A stretch of DNA of 8,369 nt from an uncultured Flavobacteriales bacterium (GTDB lineage: Bacteria > Bacteroidota > Bacteroidia > Flavobacteriales > Crocinitomicaceae), in the NCBI GenBank assembly GCA_946886545.1, contig CAMPIU010000114.1:1-8369 (forward strand). Direction: 5' to 3'. Position numbers and translations under genes: made by a program. Below, in pieces: positions 1 to 6,049 of the stretch; the stretch's first letter is position 1; every line of letters begins with the position of its first letter. The notes below the pieces were generated by a model. The model saw only the letters and a list, made by a program, of their open reading frames with translations, was not told where the DNA came from and did not search any database.

Positions 1-72
1 GGATATCAAATTGCGGATCAAACGTTTTTGAATTATTGGATGAGTCATGATCAGTTCAGAATGATAAAATAA
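1..72 (+). CDS. C-terminal end of a truncated unassigned protein
   Basis: Frame 1 is open from the window edge to a TAA at 70-72, giving 23 residues that end in the motif SHDQFRMIK. The other two forward frames close within about 50 bases, so this is the likeliest coding frame. The start and most of the gene lie outside the window. The tail is too short to assign a family, and I do not recognise it. It is on the same strand as the next gene, separated by 95 bases that show no clear terminator, so co-transcription with the DinB-like gene is possible but unproven. Confidence 0.5.
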   Translation, partial: GYQIADQTFLNYWMSHDQFRMIK

Positions 73-167
73 ATAGAACTGCCTTTTCTGTTTTTTTTCA
101 CCTTACCAAACAGATCAAATAATAATATCCTATCTTAAGATTTCTTTTACCCGGAAAATCTGATGAC

Positions 168-632
168 ATGACTATAGCAAAACAACTGGCAAAACATTTA
201 AGAGACACTCATTTCGGTGGAAATTGGAGTACGGTGGATTTGAAAAGTACGCTGGAAGATATTAGCTGGAAAGAGGCAAATACACAAATATATTCTTTGA
301 ATTCCATTGCTGCAATTAGCTTCCATTTGGCTTATTACGTGGATGTGCTGATTACCGTGTTGGAAGAGAATAAATTAGTAGGAAAAGACGAACTGAGTTG
401 GATCTCACCTTCCATGCATTCGGAGGAAGATTGGAAGAGTTTTCAGGAAGAAATGTGGATGAAGGCAGAAAGAGCAGCATTATTGCTTGAAAAATTACCC
501 GATGAACTTTTAACGCGTGACTTTGTGGATCCGAAATACGGAACAAATTACCGGAATATTGCGGGGATGATTGAGCATATCCATTATCATCTGGGACAAA
601 TTGTGATTATCAAAAAATTATTGCTTCAATGA
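168..632 (+). CDS. DinB-like four-helix-bundle protein (DinB/DUF1572 type)
   Basis: This 154-residue protein has no signal peptide and should be cytosolic. The pattern fits the DinB/YfiT-like metal-binding four-helix bundle: a histidine in helix 2 (SFHLAYY, H53) and a C-terminal pair spaced HxxxH in IEHIHYHLGQI (H137 and H141, with an extra H139). In this superfamily the three histidines bind a divalent metal. Some members are thiol-dependent transferases, but most, including stress-induced DinB of Bacillus, have no proven reaction. The length is normal for the family. It opens a three-gene unit: its TGA overlaps the next ATG by 4 bases (ATGA at 629-632), which suggests translational coupling. 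The start ATG has no Shine-Dalgarno sequence, as is usual in Bacteroidota. The family call is firm; the substrate is unknown. This is not the DNA polymerase IV that shares the name dinB. Confidence 0.85.
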   Translation: MTIAKQLAKHLRDTHFGGNWSTVDLKSTLEDISWKEANTQIYSLNSIAAISFHLAYYVDVLITVLEENKLVGKDELSWISPSMHSEEDWKSFQEEMWMKAERAALLLEKLPDELLTRDFVDPKYGTNYRNIAGMIEHIHYHLGQIVIIKKLLLQ

Positions 633-1123
633 CTTCATTCAAAGCAAACATAGATCTCATCGGCATCAATCCGTTTGTCTATGTACCGGAAACTGTTTTG
701 GAAGACTTGTTCCGTAAATCCGGAAAAGAAAAGGGGCCAATTCCTGTAAAAGGTACCATCAATGAAAAAGCATTTCAGCAAACCTTGGTGAAGTATAGCG
801 GCGAGTGGAGATTGTATATCAACACCAAAATGCTTCCCCGATCCCCGAAAAGAATAGGAGAAGAGATTGAAGTTACTCTTGAATTCGACTCTACAGACCG
901 TACCATTCATCCGCATCCTAAATTGGTGCAGGCACTAAAAGAAAATCAAGAAGCAAATAAGGTGTTTGTATCCCTGCAGCCTTCGCTTCAAAACGAAATC
1001 ATTCGTTATATTGCAAATCTGAAGACGGAAGAAAGCGTGGAACGGAATGTGGTGAAAGCAATTGCCTTTTTACTTGGTAAAGAACGTTTCATCGGTAGAG
1101 ACGGATTGAAAAAAAGTAATTAA
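629..1123 (+). CDS. DUF1905 + YdeI/OmpD-associated domain protein
   Basis: This 164-residue soluble protein has two recognisable parts. Residues about 3-90 look like DUF1905, a small beta-barrel: an FKANIDLIG-type first strand, a VP motif at 19-20, PVKGTINEKAF at 39-49, then KMLPRSPKRIGEEIEVTLEFD. Residues about 95-155 resemble the YdeI/OmpD-associated helical domain (PKLVQALKEN, F-x-SLQPS, an I-x-NLKTEES segment, then a basic end). Domain order and length are normal for the family. E. coli YdeI is linked to stress resistance and bacteriocin protection, but no reaction is established and the resemblance does not fix a role here. The start is set by the ATGA overlap with the DinB-like gene. 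Only 6 bases separate its TAA from the DUF1801 gene, so the three probably share a transcript. Confidence 0.85.
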   Translation: MTSFKANIDLIGINPFVYVPETVLEDLFRKSGKEKGPIPVKGTINEKAFQQTLVKYSGEWRLYINTKMLPRSPKRIGEEIEVTLEFDSTDRTIHPHPKLVQALKENQEANKVFVSLQPSLQNEIIRYIANLKTEESVERNVVKAIAFLLGKERFIGRDGLKKSN

Positions 1124-1129
1124 AATACA

Positions 1130-1549
1130 ATGGCAAAAACGAAAACAGCGGAAACGACAAAAGATGTATTTGAATTTATACAGGAATTTACCGAATCGGA
1201 ACAAAAGCGTCAGGATAGTTATGAACTGGTAAAATTGATGGAAGAGATTTCCGGATTCAAAGCCAAGATGTGGGGACCTAGCATTATTGGTTTTGGTTCT
1301 TACCATTACAAATATGCCAGCGGTCATGAAGGTGATGCTCCCTTACTCGGATTCTCTCCGAGAAAAGCGGCTATTTCTTTGTATGTGTATACAGGATTAC
1401 CTGAACATGAATACTTGCTAAAGGATCTGGGTAAGTATAAAATCGGAAAGGTTTGTATCTACATTAGAAAGCTGTCGGATATTGACAGGGATCGCCTGAT
1501 TAATTTAGCCACAAAGAGTATGGAGTACGTAAAGGAAATTTATGGTTGA
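1130..1549 (+). CDS. DUF1801 domain protein (YdhG-like)
   Basis: This 139-residue soluble protein carries the DUF1801 hallmark at residues 47-69: MWGPSIIGFGSYHYKY followed by SGHEGD. The body continues with FSPRKAAISLYVYTG (75-89), a GKYKIGKVCIYIRKL strand pair (101-115) and a C-terminal helix. The fold is related to the frataxin/YjbR-like small alpha/beta proteins, and the function is unknown. DUF1801 domains are often found fused to YdeI-type C-terminal helices in other proteins, so finding the DUF1905/YdeI protein 6 bases upstream is consistent with a functional link. It ends the three-gene unit; the next gene starts 112 bases later behind its own possible promoter. The N-terminal stretch before about residue 12 is polar and probably disordered. 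Confidence 0.88.
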   Translation: MAKTKTAETTKDVFEFIQEFTESEQKRQDSYELVKLMEEISGFKAKMWGPSIIGFGSYHYKYASGHEGDAPLLGFSPRKAAISLYVYTGLPEHEYLLKDLGKYKIGKVCIYIRKLSDIDRDRLINLATKSMEYVKEIYG

Positions 1550-1608
1550 TGGAACTTGTCTGATTTGGCATTTGTAACTACGAATTACCATTTATTAACT
1601 TCTGGTTT

Positions 1609-1639
1609 TTTGTATCCGAAACTGGTTTCCATAACTTGA
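1609..1639 (+). promoter_or_regulatory. Possible promoter of the sugar dehydrogenase-like gene
   Basis: A TTTG (1609-1612) lies 19 bases before TAACTTGA (1632-1639), the spacing expected for the Bacteroidota -33/-7 promoter. The second box matches only 4 of the 6 fixed positions of TAnnTTTG. The spacer contains the small inverted repeat GAAAC-TG-GTTTC (1618-1629). Transcription would begin at about 1645, leaving a leader of roughly 17 bases. The call rests on sequence pattern alone. Confidence 0.3.
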
Positions 1640-1661
1640 AGAATAAACAAAATCTTTGGTT

Positions 1662-3020
1662 ATGGAATTCAAAAATTTACTTTTTATCGCTTCGTTTGCC
1701 CTTGTTTCTTTAAATTATGGACAAACGTCACAGCAAGTTGGAACAACAACTGTTTATATCGACACCTTGATAAATAATTTGTCTACTCCATGGGAAATTA
1801 TAGTGGAAGAAGACACGCATTTATGGGTGACAGAACGCAAGGGTTTAGTCAGTCGCGTCGATCTGATCACCGGAACAAAAGACACGGTGCTTGATTTAAC
1901 TTCTGAGGTACATACAGTTGGTGAAAGTGGTTTACTGGGCTTAGCACTTCATCCGAATTTCCCCGCAATCGCAGAAGTATTTATGGTTTATACTTATGGC
2001 CCCGAGGATAGCCAGGGCTATTTTAAGGAGCGCTTGGTAAAATACACTTACAACGGAACCGACTTGATTGATCCCGATACACTGATTGAGAATATCATGG
2101 CCTGGAGCAATCACGATGGTTCCCGTTTGCATTTTCTGCCGGATAATACTTTGTTAATGTCAACGGGAGAATGCTCTCAGAGCCAATTGTCACAAGATTC
2201 AAATTCACTTTCAGGTAAATACCTGCGCTTAAATACAGATGGATCAATACCTGCAGACAATCCGATTCCCGGCTCGTATGTTTATTCTATGGGACATCGG
2301 AATTCACAGGGAATTTGCGCTTTACCTAATGGGAAAGTGATCGTTTCGGAGCATGGTCCGAGCACTGATGATGAATTAATGGTGCTGGAACCCGGTAAAA
2401 ATTACGGTTGGCCTTTAATTCATGGATTTTGTGATGAACCTTTCGAGAATACGCCTTGTGCAACAGGTCTGTACCAGGAACCGATTCATGTCTGGACTCC
2501 GACTATTGCAACCTCTGACCTGATCTTTTACGAAAATGCAGCATTCCCCGAATGGAATAATCGTCTGTTGATGGTTACACTGAACGGACAGCGGGTAGTT
2601 GCAATGGAATTGGATGCTTCAACCACTTCTGTTGTGGATGAAGACCAATATTTCCAGGGGCTTTTTGGTCGTTTAAGAGATATTGCTGTAGGTCCTAATA
2701 AGGAGATATATATTGCAACAAATTCCGGGTCTAATCCGATTATACGGCTTACTCCTTCAACACCATTGGGTGTAACGGAATTGCAAGACGAAACCTCATT
2801 GGTTGTTCCTAATCCTGCGGAAATATATATTCACCTTGCATCAAACAAGCGGGCAGAGCAACTTACTATTTTGGACCTGAATGGGAAGACGGTTATGGAT
2901 CTTAAACAGGTGGAAGCTGGAGAACAAATAGATATTAGTAGATTAGCGCCGGGAACCTATTCGGTTGAAGTTAAATTTGCTGGGACAGACCGGATCCTTC
3001 GACAGAAATTAATGAAGTAA
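1662..3020 (+). CDS. Secreted PQQ-dependent sugar dehydrogenase-like protein with T9SS sorting domain
   Basis: Residues 1-20 form a signal peptide (MEFKNLLFIASFALVSLNYG, cut before QTSQQ). About 30-365 is a glucose/sorbosone dehydrogenase six-bladed propeller. Family motifs are ESGLLGLALHPNF (88-100), NHDGSRL with the likely catalytic H151, GHRNSQG (211-217, R213/N214 at the PQQ pocket), EHGPSTDDE (230-238) plus NYGWP (247-251) in the calcium/PQQ region, and GRLRDI with R337/R339. The enzyme would oxidise an aldose or related sugar outside the cell. Its substrate cannot be read, and E88 stands where soluble glucose dehydrogenase has glutamine. The last ~75 residues begin VVPNPAE and end GTYSVEVKF...LRQKLMK, a type IX secretion sorting domain, so export to the surface or medium is expected. 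I start at ATG 1662, because an in-frame TTG two codons earlier adds nothing to the signal peptide. The gene stands alone, with no PQQ biosynthesis genes nearby. Confidence 0.88.
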   Translation: MEFKNLLFIASFALVSLNYGQTSQQVGTTTVYIDTLINNLSTPWEIIVEEDTHLWVTERKGLVSRVDLITGTKDTVLDLTSEVHTVGESGLLGLALHPNFPAIAEVFMVYTYGPEDSQGYFKERLVKYTYNGTDLIDPDTLIENIMAWSNHDGSRLHFLPDNTLLMSTGECSQSQLSQDSNSLSGKYLRLNTDGSIPADNPIPGSYVYSMGHRNSQGICALPNGKVIVSEHGPSTDDELMVLEPGKNYGWPLIHGFCDEPFENTPCATGLYQEPIHVWTPTIATSDLIFYENAAFPEWNNRLLMVTLNGQRVVAMELDASTTSVVDEDQYFQGLFGRLRDIAVGPNKEIYIATNSGSNPIIRLTPSTPLGVTELQDETSLVVPNPAEIYIHLASNKRAEQLTILDLNGKTVMDLKQVEAGEQIDISRLAPGTYSVEVKFAGTDRILRQKLMK

Positions 3021-3109
3021 TTGTTATCTGAAAGTTCATGTGGAGTTTTCCATTGAGTCAATAGAAGTAATAAAATTGTTTACTTTCAGAATTCCAATGA
3101 AAGGTACCA

Positions 3110-3460
3110 ATGGATATTGAAACGATCAGAAGTATTTGCCAAAATTTCCCCGGAGTGACAGAAGATGTAAAGTGGGGGCATGATCTGGTGTTTTCAGTCG
3201 GATTAAAAATGTTTTGCGTTGTCGGATTGGATCAATCTCCTGTTTCGGCATCATTTAAAGTGAAAGATGAGGAGTTTGAAGAAATGGCAGGTCGTCCGGG
3301 ATTCAAACCTGCACCTTATGTAGCAAAATACAAATGGGTTTTGATTGACGATGTGATGCGCATGAAAAGATCGGAATGGGAACACTTCTTAGAACAATCT
3401 TATGAATTGGTCAAGGCAAAACTTCCTGCTAAGATTCGAAAAGAATTGGAAAACAACTGA
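3110..3460 (+). CDS. MmcQ/YjbR family protein
   Basis: This 116-residue cytosolic protein fits the MmcQ/YjbR family (CyaY-like alpha/beta fold, often called DNA-binding). It begins IETIRSICQNFPGVTED, then has a KWGHDLVFSVGLKMFCVV strand pair (21-38), a substrate-sized pocket region with FKVKDEEFEEMAG (49-61), PGFKPAPYVAKYKWVLID (63-80), and a C-terminal helix ending in a basic stretch. Length and motif order are normal. DNA binding has been proposed for the family but rests on limited evidence, and I see no helix-turn-helix here. It lies 89 bases after the dehydrogenase gene on the same strand with no clear terminator between them. A weak -7-like TACTTTCA (3081-3088) lacks a partner box at the right distance. 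Its family often appears with DUF1801 and YdeI proteins, like those 1.6 kb upstream. Confidence 0.88.
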   Translation: MDIETIRSICQNFPGVTEDVKWGHDLVFSVGLKMFCVVGLDQSPVSASFKVKDEEFEEMAGRPGFKPAPYVAKYKWVLIDDVMRMKRSEWEHFLEQSYELVKAKLPAKIRKELENN

Positions 3461-3515
3461 TTAGAAAATCGTAGTCATTTTGATAATCAGTATGTGTACG
3501 AAAGATTATTGAAGT

Positions 3516-3627
3516 CTTTGCGCTCTTTGCTCCTTCGCTGATCGCATGCCGCCTTCGCTGACTTTGCTCCACCAAAGCGGTTACGCATTGGTGAAGAGCT
3601 TCAGCATAAGCGTTGCGTTTAAAACAG
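3516..3627. repeat. Composite intergenic repeat, copy A
   Basis: Copy A opens with CTTTGCGCTCTTTGCTCCT (3516-3534) and closes with TTGCGTTTAAAACAG (3613-3627). Both ends recur in copy B with one mismatch each. The interior has a 10-base direct repeat, CCTTCGCTGA, at 3532-3541 and 3552-3561 (20-base period). It also has a hairpin at 3570-3593: CACCAA pairs with TTGGTG, then an A·A mismatch, then GCG/CGC around a GTTA loop. On the minus strand the ends read as CGCAAAG-type units, which I associate with dispersed intergenic tracts in Bacteroidota genomes. No T-run follows the hairpin, so it is not a typical terminator. The function is unknown. Confidence 0.7.
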
Positions 3628-3707
3628 GATATATCTGGTATTCATACATTTCATAGGGTTAGGGATTAGTTAAATTGAAAAATATTCTCCGAATGAGCTC
3701 CACATTC

Positions 3708-3796
3708 CTTTGCGCTCTTTGTTCCTCGTATAACGTCATTTCAGACTATACTTCGTCTTCAAAAGCTTTGCTTTTGCTTCTTTGCGTTTAAAATAG
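3708..3796. repeat. Composite intergenic repeat, copy B
   Basis: Copy B opens with CTTTGCGCTCTTTGTTCCT (3708-3726, 18 of 19 bases as copy A) and closes with TTGCGTTTAAAATAG (3782-3796, 14 of 15). Its interior differs from copy A. GTATA (3728-3732) can pair with TATAC (3747-3751). A perfect 7-bp hairpin, CAAAAGC-TTT-GCTTTTG, lies at 3760-3776. Same ends with different hairpin-bearing cores suggest a modular element. It ends 44 bases before the -33 box of the WG-repeat gene. Confidence 0.7.
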
Positions 3797-3839
3797 AATC
3801 CGGATTCCAGACCATAAAAATAATCTATCCTGTTTAAAG

Positions 3840-3869
3840 TTTGTAATTAGCCTGTTTCCATTATCTTTA
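3840..3869 (+). promoter_or_regulatory. Promoter of the WG-repeat protein gene
   Basis: TTTG (3840-3843) and TATCTTTA (3862-3869, 5 of 6 fixed positions of TAnnTTTG) are 18 bases apart, close to the Bacteroidota -33/-7 layout. Transcription would start near 3875. That leaves a leader of about 15 bases, A-rich and without a Shine-Dalgarno sequence, as is common in this phylum. Confidence 0.55.
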
Positions 3870-3889
3870 TAACACTTAAAATCAAAACC

Positions 3890-4942
3890 ATGAATCTGAA
3901 AAAAATATTCGCTGTATGCGCATTTGCTCTGAATGCACTTTTACTTCAGGCACAAACCTATGTTGTTCAGGTAAAAACGTTTGACACCAAAAAATGGGGT
4001 TATTCAACTGTTGACGGAGATCTGGTTATTCCTGCACAATATGAAAAGTGCTATCCGTTTTCATCCAATGGACTCGCTGTGATTTACGATGATAAACAGC
4101 GTCAGTATCACTTTATTAATTTGAAGAATATCAGATTGGAAACAAATCCTGCAAAGTTTAAAATTAAGGATGGACTTGGATTCCATGTAAGTAGTTTTCA
4201 CGATCACTTATTCCTTGTTGAAGTCAATGAAAAATGGGGATACATGAACGATGAAGGGAAAATGTCGATTCAAGCTGTTTATGATAACGGTACGGATTTC
4301 AACGACGGTTTTGCAACTGTTAAGAAAGGAACCCAATTCTTGATTGTAGATTTAAAAGGAAAAGAAACCCAAGTTTCAACTCCGGCATTGGATCTAAGGA
4401 CTTTTTCAGAAGGATTGGCACCGATCAGAACAATGGATAAAAAATTCGGCTTTGTGAATACGAAAGGTGAATTGGCAATCCCTTCCCAATTCGAAAGTGT
4501 AGGCTATTTCACGAACGGTTTAGCCTGGGCCAAAACATTTGATAAGAAAGTTGGGTACATTGACAAAACGGGACAATGGGTCATTAAACCGGAGTTTGAA
4601 GCCGCAAAAGAATTTGATGCTGTTAGCGGATTAGCTCGTGTGAAAAAAGGAGAGAAATGGTGTTATGTCAATAAAGATGGTAAGGTATTGGAAGTGAGTG
4701 ACACCGAAGATTGGGGGGATTTCTCTGAAGGACTTGCTGATGGGAAAAAAGGTGGATTAAGAGGTTTTTATGACAGCGAAGGACATTGGGTGATTGAGCC
4801 TCAATTCCAGGCAGTCAGAGAGTTTCATAACGGATATGCAGCGGCAAAGAAGAACGATAAATGGGGACTAATCGATAAGACCGGTAAGTGGGTATTGGAA
4901 CCTGTCTATGACGCTATAAAAGACGTCACACTTATCAGGTAA
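3890..4942 (+). CDS. Exported WG-repeat protein
   Basis: This 350-residue protein has a signal peptide (MNLKKIFAVCAFALNALLLQAQ, likely cut after A21-Q22), so it acts beyond the inner membrane. The rest is an array of WG beta-repeats of about 35 residues, each K-[WFV]-G-[YF]-x-(4)-G-x-[WLV]-x-I-x-P-x-[FY]-[DE], followed by an F-x-[ND/E]-G-[LF]-A strand. Units begin near residues 35, 115, 185, 220, 256, 290 and 324. A degenerate unit sits near 150 (FLIVDLKGKE). Units at 256 (WC for WG) and 290 (RG) are diverged. WG repeats are thought to form beta-propeller-like or solenoid scaffolds for binding, with no enzyme activity known. No lipobox, membrane helix or T9SS sorting domain is visible, so a periplasmic location is likeliest. 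It is a single-gene unit behind its own promoter. Confidence 0.87.
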   Translation: MNLKKIFAVCAFALNALLLQAQTYVVQVKTFDTKKWGYSTVDGDLVIPAQYEKCYPFSSNGLAVIYDDKQRQYHFINLKNIRLETNPAKFKIKDGLGFHVSSFHDHLFLVEVNEKWGYMNDEGKMSIQAVYDNGTDFNDGFATVKKGTQFLIVDLKGKETQVSTPALDLRTFSEGLAPIRTMDKKFGFVNTKGELAIPSQFESVGYFTNGLAWAKTFDKKVGYIDKTGQWVIKPEFEAAKEFDAVSGLARVKKGEKWCYVNKDGKVLEVSDTEDWGDFSEGLADGKKGGLRGFYDSEGHWVIEPQFQAVREFHNGYAAAKKNDKWGLIDKTGKWVLEPVYDAIKDVTLIR

Positions 4943-5143
4943 ATGAAATAATTACGCATGTAGCCAACAATGAAAAAATCAATGATAAATTTGATAGCTT
5001 GTTTTTGAAAACCCGTTCCGAATGTGCTGAACCTTAAATTAGTGCTGTTCAAGCTCATTGATCCGGATCCGTATTTATTGGTTAATAAGCAAAGCTCAAA
5101 CAGGGTTTAGTTGCAGTGTGATCTATTAAGAACGTTAAAATTA

Positions 5144-5174
5144 TTGCCCACGTCTGATGGAATTGTTAACTTAA
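5144..5174 (+). promoter_or_regulatory. Possible promoter of the CPBP protease gene
   Basis: TTG (5144-5146) is followed after 20 bases by TAACTTAA (5167-5174), which matches 4 of 6 fixed positions of TAnnTTTG. Transcription would start near 5180, about 20 bases before the ATG. The boxes are weak and the spacing is the main support. Confidence 0.3.
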
Positions 5175-5200
5175 CTCATCATTAAACCCAAATATAGACG

Positions 5201-5989
5201 ATGAGTAGGTCATTAAGTGTTGTTTTAATTACTCTTTTATCATTTGGACTCTATTTCTTTTTGGCCAATACTTATTTCTCAGACCTGAGATTATGGATAT
5301 TTGAACACGTTCAGCACACCGGAATAAGTCACATCCTTGTTTATTTCATTGTTTCTCTTCCGATCATTTTAGGAGCTTCGGTTATCAATGAGTTTAAGCG
5401 TTGTAAAACAACTTTGGGACTGAATAGATCCATCCTAAAAGGTGTTTTGTTCCCGTTCATTTGTACACTTCCTATGTTTATAGGCTTCTCTCTTTGTTTC
5501 AATTACAACAATAATGTAACTGCGAATGAAGTTTTGATAAGTGGAGTTGCAGCTGCCTTTTTTGAAGAATTTATCTTTCGGGGATTTCTCTTCGGGCAAC
5601 TATTCCGCTACACCAAGCTGGGGTTTATACCATCCATTTTATTGGGCGCCGTTTTATTTGCTGCCATGCACTTATATCAAAGCAACGATTTACTGACGCT
5701 TATCGGGATTTTTTCTACTACTTTTCTGGGAGCAATCCTTTTTTCCTGGCTTTATGTGGAATGGAATTACAATTTATGGGTTTCCATATTTCTTCATTTC
5801 TTTATGAACCTGGCCTGGATGCTTTTCGCCGTTTCCGATAATGCTTTCGGCGGAATTTATGCAAATGTATTTCGGATTCTCACCATTGCGCTGGCAATCA
5901 TTTTGACTTTGGTCTATAAACGTAAAATGCATCTTCCTTTAAATATCACCAGAGAAAATATTTGGATGAAGCATCGGCACTTGGCTTGA
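5201..5989 (+). CDS. CPBP family intramembrane metalloprotease
   Basis: This 262-residue, very hydrophobic protein has about seven or eight likely membrane helices, the first from residue 5 to 24. The three CPBP (CAAX-protease and bacteriocin-processing, Abi) motifs are intact. EExxxR is in FFEEFIFRGFLF (E122, E123, R127), FxxxH in FAAMH (F153, H157), and HxxxN in HFFMN (H199, N203). In this family the glutamates and histidines line a catalytic site inside the membrane. Members cleave prenylated proteins, process peptides, give self-immunity to bacteriocins or work in signalling. No bacteriocin or prenylation gene is visible here, so the substrate is open. The C-terminal tail (KRKMHLPLNI...WMKHRHLA) is basic and probably cytoplasmic. 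The next gene, an exported protein with a C-terminal membrane helix, starts 60 bases downstream. Confidence 0.92.
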   Translation: MSRSLSVVLITLLSFGLYFFLANTYFSDLRLWIFEHVQHTGISHILVYFIVSLPIILGASVINEFKRCKTTLGLNRSILKGVLFPFICTLPMFIGFSLCFNYNNNVTANEVLISGVAAAFFEEFIFRGFLFGQLFRYTKLGFIPSILLGAVLFAAMHLYQSNDLLTLIGIFSTTFLGAILFSWLYVEWNYNLWVSIFLHFFMNLAWMLFAVSDNAFGGIYANVFRILTIALAIILTLVYKRKMHLPLNITRENIWMKHRHLA

Positions 5990-6049
5990 TAGCACTTAAA
6001 TTTTAGAAAAAGTCTGAACTATTCTGTTTTATAATTGTAGAGACCTGGT

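Larger units (their letters stand above)
3461..3889. other. 429-base non-coding spacer with two composite repeats and a promoter
   Basis: No convincing gene lies here on either strand. The stretch holds repeat A (3516-3627), repeat B (3708-3796) and a promoter just before the WG-repeat gene. The 80 bases between the repeats (3628-3707) are AT-rich and show nothing recognisable. The repeats are richer in G+C than the flanking spacer. Confidence 0.7.

Noticed and set aside
131..138. TATCTTAA as the promoter -7 box of the DinB-like gene
   Set aside because: No TTG-type box lies at the expected distance upstream.
352..546. Minus-strand open frame inside the DinB-like gene
   Set aside because: It is fully inside a gene with clear family motifs and its translation has no recognisable features.
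1070..1327. Minus-strand open frame across the YdeI/DUF1801 junction
   Set aside because: It is antisense to two recognised genes and is a low-complexity F/C/R-rich translation typical of a shadow frame.
1656..1661. TTG start for the dehydrogenase-like gene
   Set aside because: It adds two residues before a normal ATG-initiated signal peptide; ATG 1662 is the simpler start.
3570..3593. Hairpin as an intrinsic terminator for the YjbR-family gene
   Set aside because: The stem is interrupted and no T-run follows; it fits better as part of the composite repeat.
3516..3796. Repeat pair as a CRISPR array
   Set aside because: There are only two units, the ends differ in sequence, spacing is irregular, and no cas gene is nearby.
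4913..5062. Minus-strand frame of about 50 codons in the spacer after the WG-repeat gene
   Set aside because: It runs into the 3' end of the WG-repeat gene on the other strand, has no promoter or family motif, and its length is within chance.
5060..5069. Perfect palindrome GATCCGGATC as an operator
   Set aside because: It is isolated, short, and over 100 bases from the candidate CPBP promoter.
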